This document shows, piece by piece, positions 20,136 through 30,688 of a stretch of 64,000 bases of DNA. This DNA comes from Ramlibacter albus (GTDB taxonomy: Bacteria > Pseudomonadota > Gammaproteobacteria > Burkholderiales > Burkholderiaceae_C): the NCBI RefSeq assembly GCF_014297445.1, contig NZ_JACORU010000001.1:744001-808000 (forward strand), read 5' to 3'. Position 1 is the stretch's first letter; the number at the start of each line of letters is the position of its first letter. Under the pieces are notes generated by a model. The model worked only from the letters and a program-made list of their open reading frames with translations. It had not been told where the DNA came from and did no database searches. The translations under genes and the position numbers were made by a program.

Positions 20136-21085
20136 GAGAGTCGTTTGACGCCCGGCAGCTCGCAGGCGTAGATGGCGTTGCGCAGCGCGGCGATGGCCTC
20201 GTAGCGCGTGAAGCTGCGGCGCCACGCCAGCACCACGCGGCGGCTCGGCGGGTCGCCGTCGAAGGGGATGTACTTGACGAAGGCCTGGTCGTCCTTGCGC
20301 CGCTTCGGCTTGGTTTCCAGTGCGTCCTTCGGCACGGACAGCCTCGGCACGAGCGTCACGCCCATCCCGGCCGCCACCATGTGCTTGATCGTCTCCAGCG
20401 ACGAGCCCTCGAAGCTCTTGCGGATGCCCTCGGCGTCACTGGAAAAGCGCGCGAACTCGGGGCACACCTCGAGCACGTGGTCGCGGAAGCAGTGGCCGGT
20501 GCCCAGCAGCAGCATCGTCTCCTTCTTCAGCTGGTCGGCCGTCACGGTGGCATGCGCCGACAGCGGGTGCGTGCTCGGCACCGCCGCGAGGAAGGGCTCG
20601 TCGTAAAGGGCTGCGATGGCCAGGCCGGTGTCGGGGAAGGGCTCGGCCATGATCGCGCAGTCGATCTCGCCCGTGCGCAGCATCTCCAGCAGCTTGACGG
20701 TGAAGTTCTCCTGCAGCATCAGCGGCATCTGCGGCGTCCGCGCAATCGCCTGGCGCACGAGGTCGGGCAGCAGGTACGGGCCGATGGTGTAGATCACGCC
20801 GAGGCGCAGCGGGCCGGCCAGCGGGTCCTTGCCGCGCTTGGCGATCTCCTTGATTGCCGCTGCCTGCTCCAGCACGCTCTGCGCCTGCCGGACGATCTCT
20901 TCGCCCAGCGGCGTGACGGACACTTCATTGGCGCTGCGCTCGAACAGCTTGACCTCCAGCTCGTCCTCGAGCTTCTTGATCGCCACCGACAAGGTCGGCT
21001 GCGACACGAAACAGGCTTCCGCGGCACGGCCGAAGTGCTTCTCGCGCGCAACTGCCACGATGTACTTGAGCTCGGTGAGCGTCAT
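20132..21085 (-). CDS. oxyR: Peroxide-sensing LysR regulator OxyR
   Basis: 317-residue LysR regulator with an N-terminal winged HTH (LTELKYIVAVAREKHFGRAA) and an effector domain. The redox cysteines are at C199 and C208 (GHCFRDHVLEVC), exactly the E. coli OxyR positions and spacing, which is the main reason for naming it OxyR. ATG at 21085. Followed by an ATGA overlap to the Dyp peroxidase and then ubiA, forming a three-gene unit; katG and ahpC are not in the window. Confidence 0.94.
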   Translation of the reverse strand: MTLTELKYIVAVAREKHFGRAAEACFVSQPTLSVAIKKLEDELEVKLFERSANEVSVTPLGEEIVRQAQSVLEQAAAIKEIAKRGKDPLAGPLRLGVIYTIGPYLLPDLVRQAIARTPQMPLMLQENFTVKLLEMLRTGEIDCAIMAEPFPDTGLAIAALYDEPFLAAVPSTHPLSAHATVTADQLKKETMLLLGTGHCFRDHVLEVCPEFARFSSDAEGIRKSFEGSSLETIKHMVAAGMGVTLVPRLSVPKDALETKPKRRKDDQAFVKYIPFDGDPPSRRVVLAWRRSFTRYEAIAALRNAIYACELPGVKRLS

Positions 21086-21100
21086 AGCCTCTTGATATGA

Positions 21101-21126
21101 GGGGACAGAGCTAAAGATCTGTCCCC
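21101..21126. repeat. REP-like hairpin with GGGGACAGA arms
   Basis: Perfect 9-bp inverted repeat (21101-21109 with 21118-21126, 8-nt loop) between the recG stop and the oxyR start, both on the minus strand. Arms of this GGGGACAGA/TCTGTCCCC type recur in betaproteobacterial intergenic regions. It may terminate recG transcription, though the U tract is missing, or be a mobile palindromic repeat. Confidence 0.55.
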
Positions 21127-21132
21127 ATGTAA

Positions 21133-23187
21133 CTACGCTTTCAGGTACTCCGATTTTCCACCCAACCAGCGGCCGATGTGTCGTTCGGCGTATTCCGGGT
21201 GACGGTCGAGCATGACAGGTGCGAGCTGGCGGGCCCAGTCGAGCAGGTGCGTATCCGTCATCAAGTCCGCAAAACGAAGCAGCGGTGCGCCCGATTGGCG
21301 GGAGCCCAGGAATTCGCCGGGGCCACGGATTTCCAGGTCGCGCCGCGCGATCTCGAAGCCGTCCGACGTTTCCTGCATCGCCTTCAGGCGCGCTTTCGCG
21401 GTGTCGCCCAGTTTGCCGTGGTCGCCGGTCGAATAAAGAAGCACGCACGCCGAAGCTGCGGCGCCGCGCCCGACGCGCCCGCGCAACTGGTGCAGCTGCG
21501 ACAGGCCGAAGCGCTCCGCATGCTCGATCACCATCAGCGACGCATTCGGCACGTCGACCCCCACCTCGATCACGGTCGTCGACACCAGCACGCCCATCTG
21601 CCCGCCGACGAAGAGCGACATCACTGCCTTCTTCTCCGGCACCGGCATGCGCGAATGCAGCAGGCCCACCATCACGCCCGGCAAGGCTTCGCTCAACTGC
21701 TCGTGCGTGGCGGTGGCGTTGGTGAGGTCCAGCGCCTCGCTCTCCTCGATCAGCGGGCAGACCCAATAGACCTGCCGGCCTTCGGCGACCTGGGCGCGGA
21801 TGCGTTCGACGATCTCGTCGCGCCGCGAGTCGGCGACGAGCTTCGTGACGACGGGCGTGCGGCCCGGAGGCAGCTCGTCGATGGTGGAGACGTCGAGGTC
21901 CGCGTAGTAGCTCATGGCCAGCGTGCGCGGGATCGGCGTCGCGGACATCATCAGCATGTGCGGCTCATGCCCGGGTTCGAGCATCTTGCCGCGCAGTGCC
22001 AGCCGCTGCTCCACGCCGAAGCGATGCTGTTCGTCGATCACCGCCAACCCCAGCTTCGCGAACTGCACCTGCTCCTGGATCACGGCATGCGTGCCCACCA
22101 CCAGGGCCGCTTCGCCGCTCGCGATCAGCGCCAGCATCTCGCCACGCTCTTTCTTGCGCTGGCTGCCCGTGAGCCACGCCACCCGCTGGCCGCGCGGGGC
22201 GAGCAACGGCTCCAGCCAGCCGATCAGCTTTCGGAAGTGCTGCTCCGCGAGGATTTCCGTCGGCGCCATCAGCGCGCATTGCCAGCCGGCGTCGATGGCG
22301 ACGGCAGCGGCGAGCGCGGCAACGATCGTCTTGCCGGAGCCCACGTCGCCTTGCAGCAGCCGGTGCATCGGCACGTCGCGGGCGACGTCGCGCGCGATCT
22401 CCTCGCTCACTCGGCGCTGCGCGGCAGTCAGCGAGAACGGCAACGCGGCCAGGAGCTGCTCGTGCAGTCCGCCCTTTTTCGCCTTCAGGCGCGGCGCCTT
22501 CAGCTTGTCGCGCGCGCGCTTGCTTTGCAGCTGCGACAGCTGCTGCGCGAGCAGTTCCTCCGCCTTCAGGCGCTGCCATGCGGGGTGGCTGCGGTCTTCG
22601 AGCGTGGCCATCGACACGTCTGGCGTGGGATGGTGCAGGAAGTGCAGCGCCTCCTTCAGCGTCCAGTGTGGCCGCTTGGGTACGTCCGGCGGGATCGTGT
22701 CGCCGAGCTCGGCCCGTGCGAGACCCGATGCGACCGCCTTGCGCAGGTAGGCCTGCGGCAGGCCCGCCACGGTGGAATACACGGGTGTCAGTGCCGTCGC
22801 GAGCTCGCCACCCGCCGGCTTCCAGCTGGGGTGCACCATCTGGAAACCCAGAAAACCGCCCTTGAGCTCGCCCCGGATTCGCAGCTTCGTGCCCACCGCC
22901 AGCGACTTCTGCTGCGAGGGATAGAAAGTGAAGAAGCGCAGCACGCAGGTGTCGGTGCCGTCGTCCACGGTCACCACCAGCTGCCGGCGGCCGCGGTACT
23001 GCACCTCGCAGTCCGTCACCGCGGCCTCGATCTGCACCGTGTCGCCGTCGCGCGCATCCTTCAGCTTCACGATGCGCGTCTCGTCCTCGTAGCGCAGGGG
23101 GATGTGCAGCGCCAGGTCGATGTCCCGCGTCAGGCCCATCTTCCTGAGGGCTTTCTGCGGGGCGGACTCGGCCTGGGTCGTGGGCAT
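21133..23187 (-). CDS. recG: ATP-dependent DNA helicase RecG
   Basis: Branch-migration helicase that remodels stalled replication forks and Holliday junctions. 684 residues, close to the usual 690: N-terminal wedge/OB domain (about 1-240), Walker A GDVGSGKT near residue 275, DEQH box followed by RFG, motif [14 protein letters not shown] and the C-terminal helicase domain with QLRGRVGRG. The reading frame stays open into the queA region on the opposite strand; the ATG at 23187 ([19 protein letters not shown]) restores the normal length. Divergent from queA with a 51-nt gap. Confidence 0.95.
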   Translation of the reverse strand: MPTTQAESAPQKALRKMGLTRDIDLALHIPLRYEDETRIVKLKDARDGDTVQIEAAVTDCEVQYRGRRQLVVTVDDGTDTCVLRFFTFYPSQQKSLAVGTKLRIRGELKGGFLGFQMVHPSWKPAGGELATALTPVYSTVAGLPQAYLRKAVASGLARAELGDTIPPDVPKRPHWTLKEALHFLHHPTPDVSMATLEDRSHPAWQRLKAEELLAQQLSQLQSKRARDKLKAPRLKAKKGGLHEQLLAALPFSLTAAQRRVSEEIARDVARDVPMHRLLQGDVGSGKTIVAALAAAVAIDAGWQCALMAPTEILAEQHFRKLIGWLEPLLAPRGQRVAWLTGSQRKKERGEMLALIASGEAALVVGTHAVIQEQVQFAKLGLAVIDEQHRFGVEQRLALRGKMLEPGHEPHMLMMSATPIPRTLAMSYYADLDVSTIDELPPGRTPVVTKLVADSRRDEIVERIRAQVAEGRQVYWVCPLIEESEALDLTNATATHEQLSEALPGVMVGLLHSRMPVPEKKAVMSLFVGGQMGVLVSTTVIEVGVDVPNASLMVIEHAERFGLSQLHQLRGRVGRGAAASACVLLYSTGDHGKLGDTAKARLKAMQETSDGFEIARRDLEIRGPGEFLGSRQSGAPLLRFADLMTDTHLLDWARQLAPVMLDRHPEYAERHIGRWLGGKSEYLKA

Positions 23188-23238
23188 GGGACAATTCTGC
23201 CTTCTCACTTGGAACGGGTCCGTCCGGCCCTCAAGCGC

Positions 23239-25388
<2,150 letters not shown>

Positions 25389-25408
25389 CCGGCATTACCA
25401 TCGCGCCC

Positions 25409-25915
25409 ATGGGGCGCCAACTCCTCCACGCACTCACGCGCGTCATCGCGCGGCTCGCCGCGTGGCCGCTCGCGCTGCTGATCCTCTTCGAGGAGTGGGG
25501 CTGGGAGCCGCTGCAGCGCGCCCTGCTTCGCCTCGCGAAGTTCCTGCACCTCGAATGGCTGGAAGCGCGCATCCGCGAGCTGCCGCCGTACGCCGCCCTC
25601 GTGCTCTTCATCGCACCCTCGCTGTTGCTGCTGCCCGTGAAGCTGCTCGCGCTCTGGCTGGTCGGCCAGGGCCGCATGCTGCTCGGCACGCTCGTGATCG
25701 TCGCGGCCAAGATCGTCGGCACCGCCATCGTCGCGCGCCTGTTCACGCTCACGAAACCCGCGCTGATGCGCCTTGCGTGGTTCGAGCGTGCCTACAACGC
25801 CTGGATCACCTGGAAGGCAGCGCTGCTCGCGATCGTGCGCGAGTCGTGGCCGTGGCGCTGGGCCCGCGTGGTCAAGCGCCGCTGGCGCCGGGCGCTGGCG
25901 CGCAGGGGCGCTTGA
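25409..25915 (+). CDS. Conserved hypothetical membrane protein
   Basis: 168 residues, 20 nt downstream of tgt and so likely in the same transcript. Two clear hydrophobic segments occur in the central part (AALVLFIAPSLLLLPVKLLALWLV and MLLGTLVIVAAKIVGTAIVARLF), plus a hydrophobic N-terminal stretch, and the C-terminus is strongly basic (RVVKRRWRRALARR). No domain recognised. No sign that it belongs to queuosine synthesis beyond position. Confidence 0.7.
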   Translation: MGRQLLHALTRVIARLAAWPLALLILFEEWGWEPLQRALLRLAKFLHLEWLEARIRELPPYAALVLFIAPSLLLLPVKLLALWLVGQGRMLLGTLVIVAAKIVGTAIVARLFTLTKPALMRLAWFERAYNAWITWKAALLAIVRESWPWRWARVVKRRWRRALARRGA

Positions 25916-25927
25916 CGCACCCCACGC

Positions 25928-26767
25928 TCATAACCGCACCACCGTCGGCTCACCCCCGAGCTGCGCGCGCCGCAGCCACGCGAACACCGAATCCACCGTC
26001 ACGGTCTCGATCCGGTCGCTGAAGCGCTTCTCGTTCGGGTGGTCGTCGAACGCCACGTTTGCGGACCCCATGCGCCCGCCCAGGCGCGTCAGCGGCCCCA
26101 GCACCAGCACACCTGGTTCGTAGCCCTTGAAGCGCAGCCAGGCCTGCGCCTGCTCCCGCGTCGCGATCGTCGGCTCCGCGGCGGCCGCCAGCGTCTCGAT
26201 CGCCCATTGGTTGGACTGCTGGTAGCGCTGCCCCCACGCGTAGCTCACGATGCTGTACGGCTTGCGATGCAGCTGGAGCGAGCGCGGCGTGTCGGCCACG
26301 AGCGCGAGCACCTGGGCCTGCATCTCGCGCGGCGGCGTCACCCAAGCGGCCTCGTAGCGCCAGAGGTCGTCGAGGAAGAACTCGGCCAGCCCCTGCCGGT
26401 AGATCGCCGCGTCGGCCGTGCCGCAGTGGTTGAGCTTGTGCAGCACGCGCCAGGCGGGGCTGCCGTCGGTGCCGCTCGTGCGGTAGGCGATGCCCATGTG
26501 CGAGTAGCGCAGGCCGTACTTCGTCAGGTCCTGCCCCGTGCGCGCGAGCAGTACCACCTGCGTGCCGCTCGCCGCGTGCTGCTGCTCCAGCGCGGCATGC
26601 GTGCGCTCGGCAAGCGTGATGCCGCGCGCGATGGTTTCGGCGCTGGCTTTGCGCGGCTCGCAGGACCGGCCGGCATGGGCCGGCGCGGCGAACGCGCAGG
26701 CGAGGGCGGACGCGAGCAGCAGGGCGCGCATGCCGGCGCACGGCCGTTGATGCTGGAGGCTTGGCAT
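25928..26767 (-). CDS. DUF2145 exported protein
   Basis: 279 residues, or 267 if translation starts at the second in-frame ATG (26731), which would give a clean signal peptide MRALLLASALACAFAAPAHA. The mature part contains a cysteine soon after cleavage, a TQVVLLARTGQDLTKYGLRYSHMGIAYR segment and LHKLNHCGT, as in DUF2145 proteins of Burkholderiales. The S-H-x-G context resembles cysteine/NlpC-like hydrolase folds, but activity is unknown. The first ATG lies 1 nt after the stop of the upstream small gene, arguing for coupling. Confidence 0.8.
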   Translation of the reverse strand: MPSLQHQRPCAGMRALLLASALACAFAAPAHAGRSCEPRKASAETIARGITLAERTHAALEQQHAASGTQVVLLARTGQDLTKYGLRYSHMGIAYRTSGTDGSPAWRVLHKLNHCGTADAAIYRQGLAEFFLDDLWRYEAAWVTPPREMQAQVLALVADTPRSLQLHRKPYSIVSYAWGQRYQQSNQWAIETLAAAAEPTIATREQAQAWLRFKGYEPGVLVLGPLTRLGGRMGSANVAFDDHPNEKRFSDRIETVTVDSVFAWLRRAQLGGEPTVVRL

Positions 26768-26768
26768 G

Positions 26769-27221
26769 TCAGTACGTCAGGCGTTCGTTGTGCAGCAGTG
26801 CGCGGCCCAGCGCGTTCGGCACGAAGGCAATCGCCTCGCCCGCGACCGAGAGCACGACGCCCGCGCCGACCACGCTGCACGTCACGAGCGTGCCGGCTGC
26901 GACGGAAGCGCTGCGCGCGCCGCGGTCCACCACTTCGATGCTGACGCGCGCGCCGTCGGAGGCCCGTTCGAGCACGTACACCGTGCCGCGCGCGCTGGCC
27001 TCCACAACTCTCACGGTGAGGACCGCGCCTGTGGCGGACAGCGCGAGCGGAACCACGGCGACGGCGCCCGCCGCCACGCTCGCGGTGCCGACCACCGACG
27101 CGACGGGCAGCGCCGACAACGCGCTCAAGGCGGACACTTCGCTCTGGGCATGCACCGGCTGCAGGTCGGCTGCGGCGGCTGCGGCGGCTGCGATCGAGAG
27201 GGCAACGATGCGGGATTTCAT
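26769..27221 (-). CDS. Small exported hypothetical protein
   Basis: 150 residues with a signal peptide (MKSRIVALSIAAAAAAAADLQPVHA), then a low-complexity alanine/valine/serine-rich region with alternating beta-like hydrophobic stretches. No recognised domain. It overlaps the YiaA-like gene by 4 nt (ATGA) and is followed after 1 nt by the DUF2145 gene, so the three are one unit. Function unknown; an envelope role is inferred from the signal peptide and partners. Confidence 0.75.
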   Translation of the reverse strand: MKSRIVALSIAAAAAAAADLQPVHAQSEVSALSALSALPVASVVGTASVAAGAVAVVPLALSATGAVLTVRVVEASARGTVYVLERASDGARVSIEVVDRGARSASVAAGTLVTCSVVGAGVVLSVAGEAIAFVPNALGRALLHNERLTY

Positions 27222-27664
27222 TCGCGGGCTCCCTCGATGGCTTCGGCCAGGTCGGCTTCGTGCGCGTCGCGCAGCGTCTTGGCCAGGGTGAAGGTGCAGG
27301 TGATCAGGTACAGCCAGCTCACGCCCAGGTAGGCCTTGTAGGTTTCATTCACTTCCATGCGCAGCAGGCCCCAGCCGGTCAGCGCCATGGCGAGGAAAAA
27401 GCCGCCCCACACCACCAGCTTGAACATCGAGGTGTCGCCGGCGCGGCCACCCTGGCGCGCCTTTTCGTTGTCGCGCACGAACTTCGCGAGCACGAAGGCC
27501 GCCGACAGGCAGAACATGTAGCCCATGATCATGAATGCGCGATCGAGGTCCTTGCCCGGCAGGTACGCCAGGCCCACGCCGCACAGGAACGCGGCAATGA
27601 GGAACGAGACCCAGACCTGCATCTGCCAGGCCTTGGTGTCGCGCGAGATCAGGACTTTCTGCAT
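27218..27664 (-). CDS. YiaA/YiaB-type inner-membrane protein
   Basis: 148 residues with four hydrophobic segments arranged as two pairs, matching the YiaAB two-helix domain repeated twice (VWVSFLIAAFLCGVGLAYLPG and KLVVWGGFFLAMALTGWGLL begin the pairs). First gene of a coupled trio with the exported hypothetical and DUF2145. ATG at 27664, preceded by GGAGGG. Function of the family is not known. Confidence 0.82.
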   Translation of the reverse strand: MQKVLISRDTKAWQMQVWVSFLIAAFLCGVGLAYLPGKDLDRAFMIMGYMFCLSAAFVLAKFVRDNEKARQGGRAGDTSMFKLVVWGGFFLAMALTGWGLLRMEVNETYKAYLGVSWLYLITCTFTLAKTLRDAHEADLAEAIEGARE

Positions 27665-27760
27665 GGAACCCTCCGGGGGTTGTTGAACATGGCCGCGAGT
27701 GTGGCCAGCCGACCCGGCGAAGGCGAGGGAAAACCCGGGGAGTACCGGAAAGCGATACCG

Positions 27761-28816
27761 TCAGGGGAGCGTGCGCAGCACTTCGACGATGCGGGTGTTG
27801 AACAACGTCACGTCCTCGATCTGCGGGATATGGCCGACGCCCGGCAACACCACGAGGCGCACGCGAGGCAATTGCGCCTTCAGCGCCTGCGCCTGCGCGA
27901 GCGGCGTCACCGTGTCCTCGGCGCCCCAGACCAGCGTCACCGGGCTCGCGTAGGCGCGGTAGCTGCGCGGCTTGACGCTTGCAGGCCGCTCGCAACCGAG
28001 GGCGAACTGCCTGGCCCAGTCGCCGAGGCCCGCGCTGAAGTGCTGCACGGTGAACGGTTGCTGGTAGATGGCCGCGCGCGCCGGCGTGATGACTTCCGTG
28101 CGCGCCACGAACTGGCGCAGCCAGTGCTGCGTCAGGTGAGGCTCGGTGGCCGTGGCGCCGACCAGTGCGGTGCGAAGGCCCGGCCAGCCGAGCACGGCCT
28201 CGGCGACCGCCGGGTTCTCGCAGGGCTTTTCTTCATCGCCCTGCAGGCCGATCGCCGCATCGACGAGCACGAGGTGCGCGATGCGCGATGGATCGAGCAT
28301 CGCCGCCTCCGCCGATGGGCCGCCGCCGAACGAGTGGCCCAGCAAGGTGACGGGTTGGGGCCCGAGCTGCGCTGCGACGGCCTGGATGCGGCGCGCCTGC
28401 GCGATGCGGCTGTAGTCGCCGTTTGCCGGCAGCTCGCTGTAGCCGAAGGGCGGCAGGTCGATGGCGACGACGCGAAAGCCCGCATCTGCCATGGCCTGCG
28501 CATTGCTCACCCACGTGCCGGCCCACGCGCCCGTGCCGTGCACCAGCAGCAAGGGCGGCGCATCGCGCCGGCCCCACTCGCGCGCGTGGATGCGCGTGTC
28601 GTGCGCCTGGAACCACAGGGCACCGGCCGGTGCGGCCTGCGCGCGCGCCTGCGTTTCGGCCGATGCGAGGCGCACTTGGCCGTTGATCAAGACACCAGCC
28701 ATGGCGGCCAGCAACAACGCGAAGACCGCCAGCGGAATCGATACAGCCCACCAGAGCGCGCGACGGATGCGCCTGCGTCGCCTGCGCTCGATGCGGGCCG
28801 GATCGCTAGTAGTCAA
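27761..28816 (-). CDS. Membrane-anchored alpha/beta hydrolase
   Basis: 351 residues: a cluster of arginines (residues 11-19), one membrane helix (about 22-45) and an alpha/beta-hydrolase domain. Nucleophile S162 lies in GHSFGG, the acid probably in WGAEDTVTP and the histidine in GVGHIPQ; LVHGTGAWAG supplies the oxyanion hole. No ATG gives this N-terminus; the start is TTG at 28816 with GGTGGAG 7 nt upstream, overlapping the previous gene by 11 nt. Last gene of the putative lipid cassette. Topology suggests a periplasm-facing esterase or lipase; substrate unknown. Confidence 0.85.
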   Translation of the reverse strand: MTTSDPARIERRRRRRIRRALWWAVSIPLAVFALLLAAMAGVLINGQVRLASAETQARAQAAPAGALWFQAHDTRIHAREWGRRDAPPLLLVHGTGAWAGTWVSNAQAMADAGFRVVAIDLPPFGYSELPANGDYSRIAQARRIQAVAAQLGPQPVTLLGHSFGGGPSAEAAMLDPSRIAHLVLVDAAIGLQGDEEKPCENPAVAEAVLGWPGLRTALVGATATEPHLTQHWLRQFVARTEVITPARAAIYQQPFTVQHFSAGLGDWARQFALGCERPASVKPRSYRAYASPVTLVWGAEDTVTPLAQAQALKAQLPRVRLVVLPGVGHIPQIEDVTLFNTRIVEVLRTLP

Positions 28817-29819
28817 ACACGTGCTCCACCTGCACGCCCGCGCCTTGCCACTCGCGCAGCGCGGCGCCCAGCTGCTGCACCTTCGCCGTCGCGACCAGCC
28901 GCTTGCGGCCCGGCTCGGTGAGGATGGGTTGTTCCAGCAGTTCCTTGTCGATGCCGGCCTTGGGCCGCCACTCGTTCGCGCCGATCAGGCTCACCAGGAT
29001 GATCGACTGGTTGCCCGCGATCTCGCGGAACTCCACGCCTTGCGCGGCCAGCGCCTGCGCGTACGTCATGAAGGCTTCGTAGCGCGGGATCGTCACCACG
29101 GCCGCGCCATCGGTCAGCGTTTGCAGCACCTTCATGTCGGGCAGCTTCGGGTCCGGTTTCGGCGCGGGCTGCACGACGACGGCAGTCACGAGCAAAGGCG
29201 TCTCGTAGATCGACTTCGTCCCGGCCTTGATCAACTGCCCGTACAGCGCCTTGATGCCCAGCTCGGTCGTGAGCGCGAAGCGCCGCTCCCACTTGCGCAG
29301 CATGTCGGGCCCGGTCGCCGGAACCTCGGTCCACAGCGCCTTCAGCTGCTTGCCGAAGTCGTACTCGTACCAAGGCAGCACGCGGATGAAGTCCACATAG
29401 TCCTGCGCGATCTTCGCGGCGTGCCTGTCTTCCGCCGTGGGCGCGGACGTCGTTGCTTGCGAGAGCCGGCCCAGCAGGCGCTCGTAACCCGAGCGCAGCG
29501 CGTATTCCACCGTGGTGCTCGTGCCGATCACGAAGACCATGAGGTGGTAGCCCGGGTTCAGGTCGTGCCCCATCGCCCGGCTCTCGCGCGTGACCGCGCC
29601 GTAGCTCTCCCAGAACTGCCTGATGTGGCCGAAGAACGGGAAGTTGTCCGGCGACGCCTTCTTCACGTACGCCGCGTACTCCGCCGGGCTGAACACGAGG
29701 AACCACTCCGGGAAGGTGAGGAAGGTCTGCTCGACGCCGCGCACGTGCTCCTTCGGCGTGACCTGCGCCGCCGCGAGCACCGACACGCCCGCCAGCAGGG
29801 CCGCGAGCCAGCGTTTCAC
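28806..29819 (-). CDS. Exported conserved hypothetical protein
   Basis: 337 residues from a GTG start at 29819, chosen because AAGGAGGG precedes it and it yields a signal peptide (KRWLAALLAGVSVLAAAQ). The start overlaps the methyltransferase stop as GTGA. Distinctive conserved-looking segments are EQTFLTFPEWFLVFSPAEYAAY and DLNPGYHLMVFVIGTSTTVEYALR. No family recognised. Its place between a methyltransferase and a membrane hydrolase suggests a periplasmic function in the same pathway. Confidence 0.8.
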   Translation of the reverse strand: MKRWLAALLAGVSVLAAAQVTPKEHVRGVEQTFLTFPEWFLVFSPAEYAAYVKKASPDNFPFFGHIRQFWESYGAVTRESRAMGHDLNPGYHLMVFVIGTSTTVEYALRSGYERLLGRLSQATTSAPTAEDRHAAKIAQDYVDFIRVLPWYEYDFGKQLKALWTEVPATGPDMLRKWERRFALTTELGIKALYGQLIKAGTKSIYETPLLVTAVVVQPAPKPDPKLPDMKVLQTLTDGAAVVTIPRYEAFMTYAQALAAQGVEFREIAGNQSIILVSLIGANEWRPKAGIDKELLEQPILTEPGRKRLVATAKVQQLGAALREWQGAGVQVEHVFDY

Positions 29820-30688
29820 GCGCCCTCCTTGCGGAAAGCCATCAGCACGTTGTCGGAAGGGTCGTGCGCCTGCAGCAGCCGCTCCCCGGTGTGCCTGAGC
29901 CCACAACGCGCGAGCGTGGCGACCCAGTCGTCCACCGGCCGGAAAAAACGCAGCTCCGCCTGGTTGGTAGCCCATGGCACACCGAGCCCCGCGTTGAAGA
30001 CCGTGTGCGCGAGCGACACGAACGTGTTCATGTCGTCGCTGGTCACGTCGTGGTCGCGCACGATGAACACGCCGCCCGCGGGCAGCAGCCGCACGATCGA
30101 CTGCATGAACGCGTCGAACTTCTCCAGCGGGCAGTGGTGCAGGCCGATGTAGGCCGTGACCAGCTGGAAGCCGCCCGCCGGAAGGTCCTTGGGCAGCGGC
30201 GCGTAATCGTCCAGCGGCACGAAACGGCCGATCTTGCGCAGCCCGCCGCGCTCGGCGATGTCCACCGGCGAGAAGGTCGGCGCGAGGTCGTTCACCAGCA
30301 CGATCGGCTCGCGGATGTCGAGGTGCTTGCGCAGCTCGCTCACATAGCGGCCCGTGCTGCCGATCTCCATGTAGCCCTCGATGCGCTTCGTGCCGCCGAG
30401 CAGCTTGAGCGTCTGGCGCGCCATCTCCTCCTTCTGCTTGAAGAGCGACGGCAGCGCGTAGGTCACGTCCGCATGGAAGGGCTTGATGCGCGGCAGCTGG
30501 CGCTGCACGTGGCGGTAGATCGCCTCGTCGTCGCCGAACTGCGTGCAGCTTTCCTTGATGAGCGCGTGGAAGCGGTCTTCCGGGTAAAGCCGGTAGATGT
30601 TCTGCAGGAACTTGTAGAACGCGTCGTGCATGCGCACGTCGCCGAAAACGGCCTTGAACTCGGAGGGCGGGCGGTTGAAGGTGATCAT
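29816..30688 (-). CDS. Class I SAM-dependent methyltransferase
   Basis: 290 residues. Motif I is YMEIGSTGRYVSEL (about residue 110), followed by LVNDLAP (motif II), FQLVTAYIGLHHCP (motif IV) and RLLPAGGVFIVRDHD (motif V). An N-terminal extension of about 100 residues precedes the Rossmann core. Starts MITFNRPPSEFKAVF at 30688, overlapping the FAD oxidoreductase stop in ATGA. Acceptor unknown; coupling to an FAD enzyme and an acyltransferase suggests a lipid or lipid-linked substrate. Confidence 0.85.
   Translation of the reverse strand: MITFNRPPSEFKAVFGDVRMHDAFYKFLQNIYRLYPEDRFHALIKESCTQFGDDEAIYRHVQRQLPRIKPFHADVTYALPSLFKQKEEMARQTLKLLGGTKRIEGYMEIGSTGRYVSELRKHLDIREPIVLVNDLAPTFSPVDIAERGGLRKIGRFVPLDDYAPLPKDLPAGGFQLVTAYIGLHHCPLEKFDAFMQSIVRLLPAGGVFIVRDHDVTSDDMNTFVSLAHTVFNAGLGVPWATNQAELRFFRPVDDWVATLARCGLRHTGERLLQAHDPSDNVLMAFRKEGA

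Noticed and set aside
21178..23238. Plus-strand open frame extending queA upstream across recG
   Set aside because: The extra part is antisense to recG, has biased composition and no QueA similarity; the ATG at 23239 gives the normal protein.
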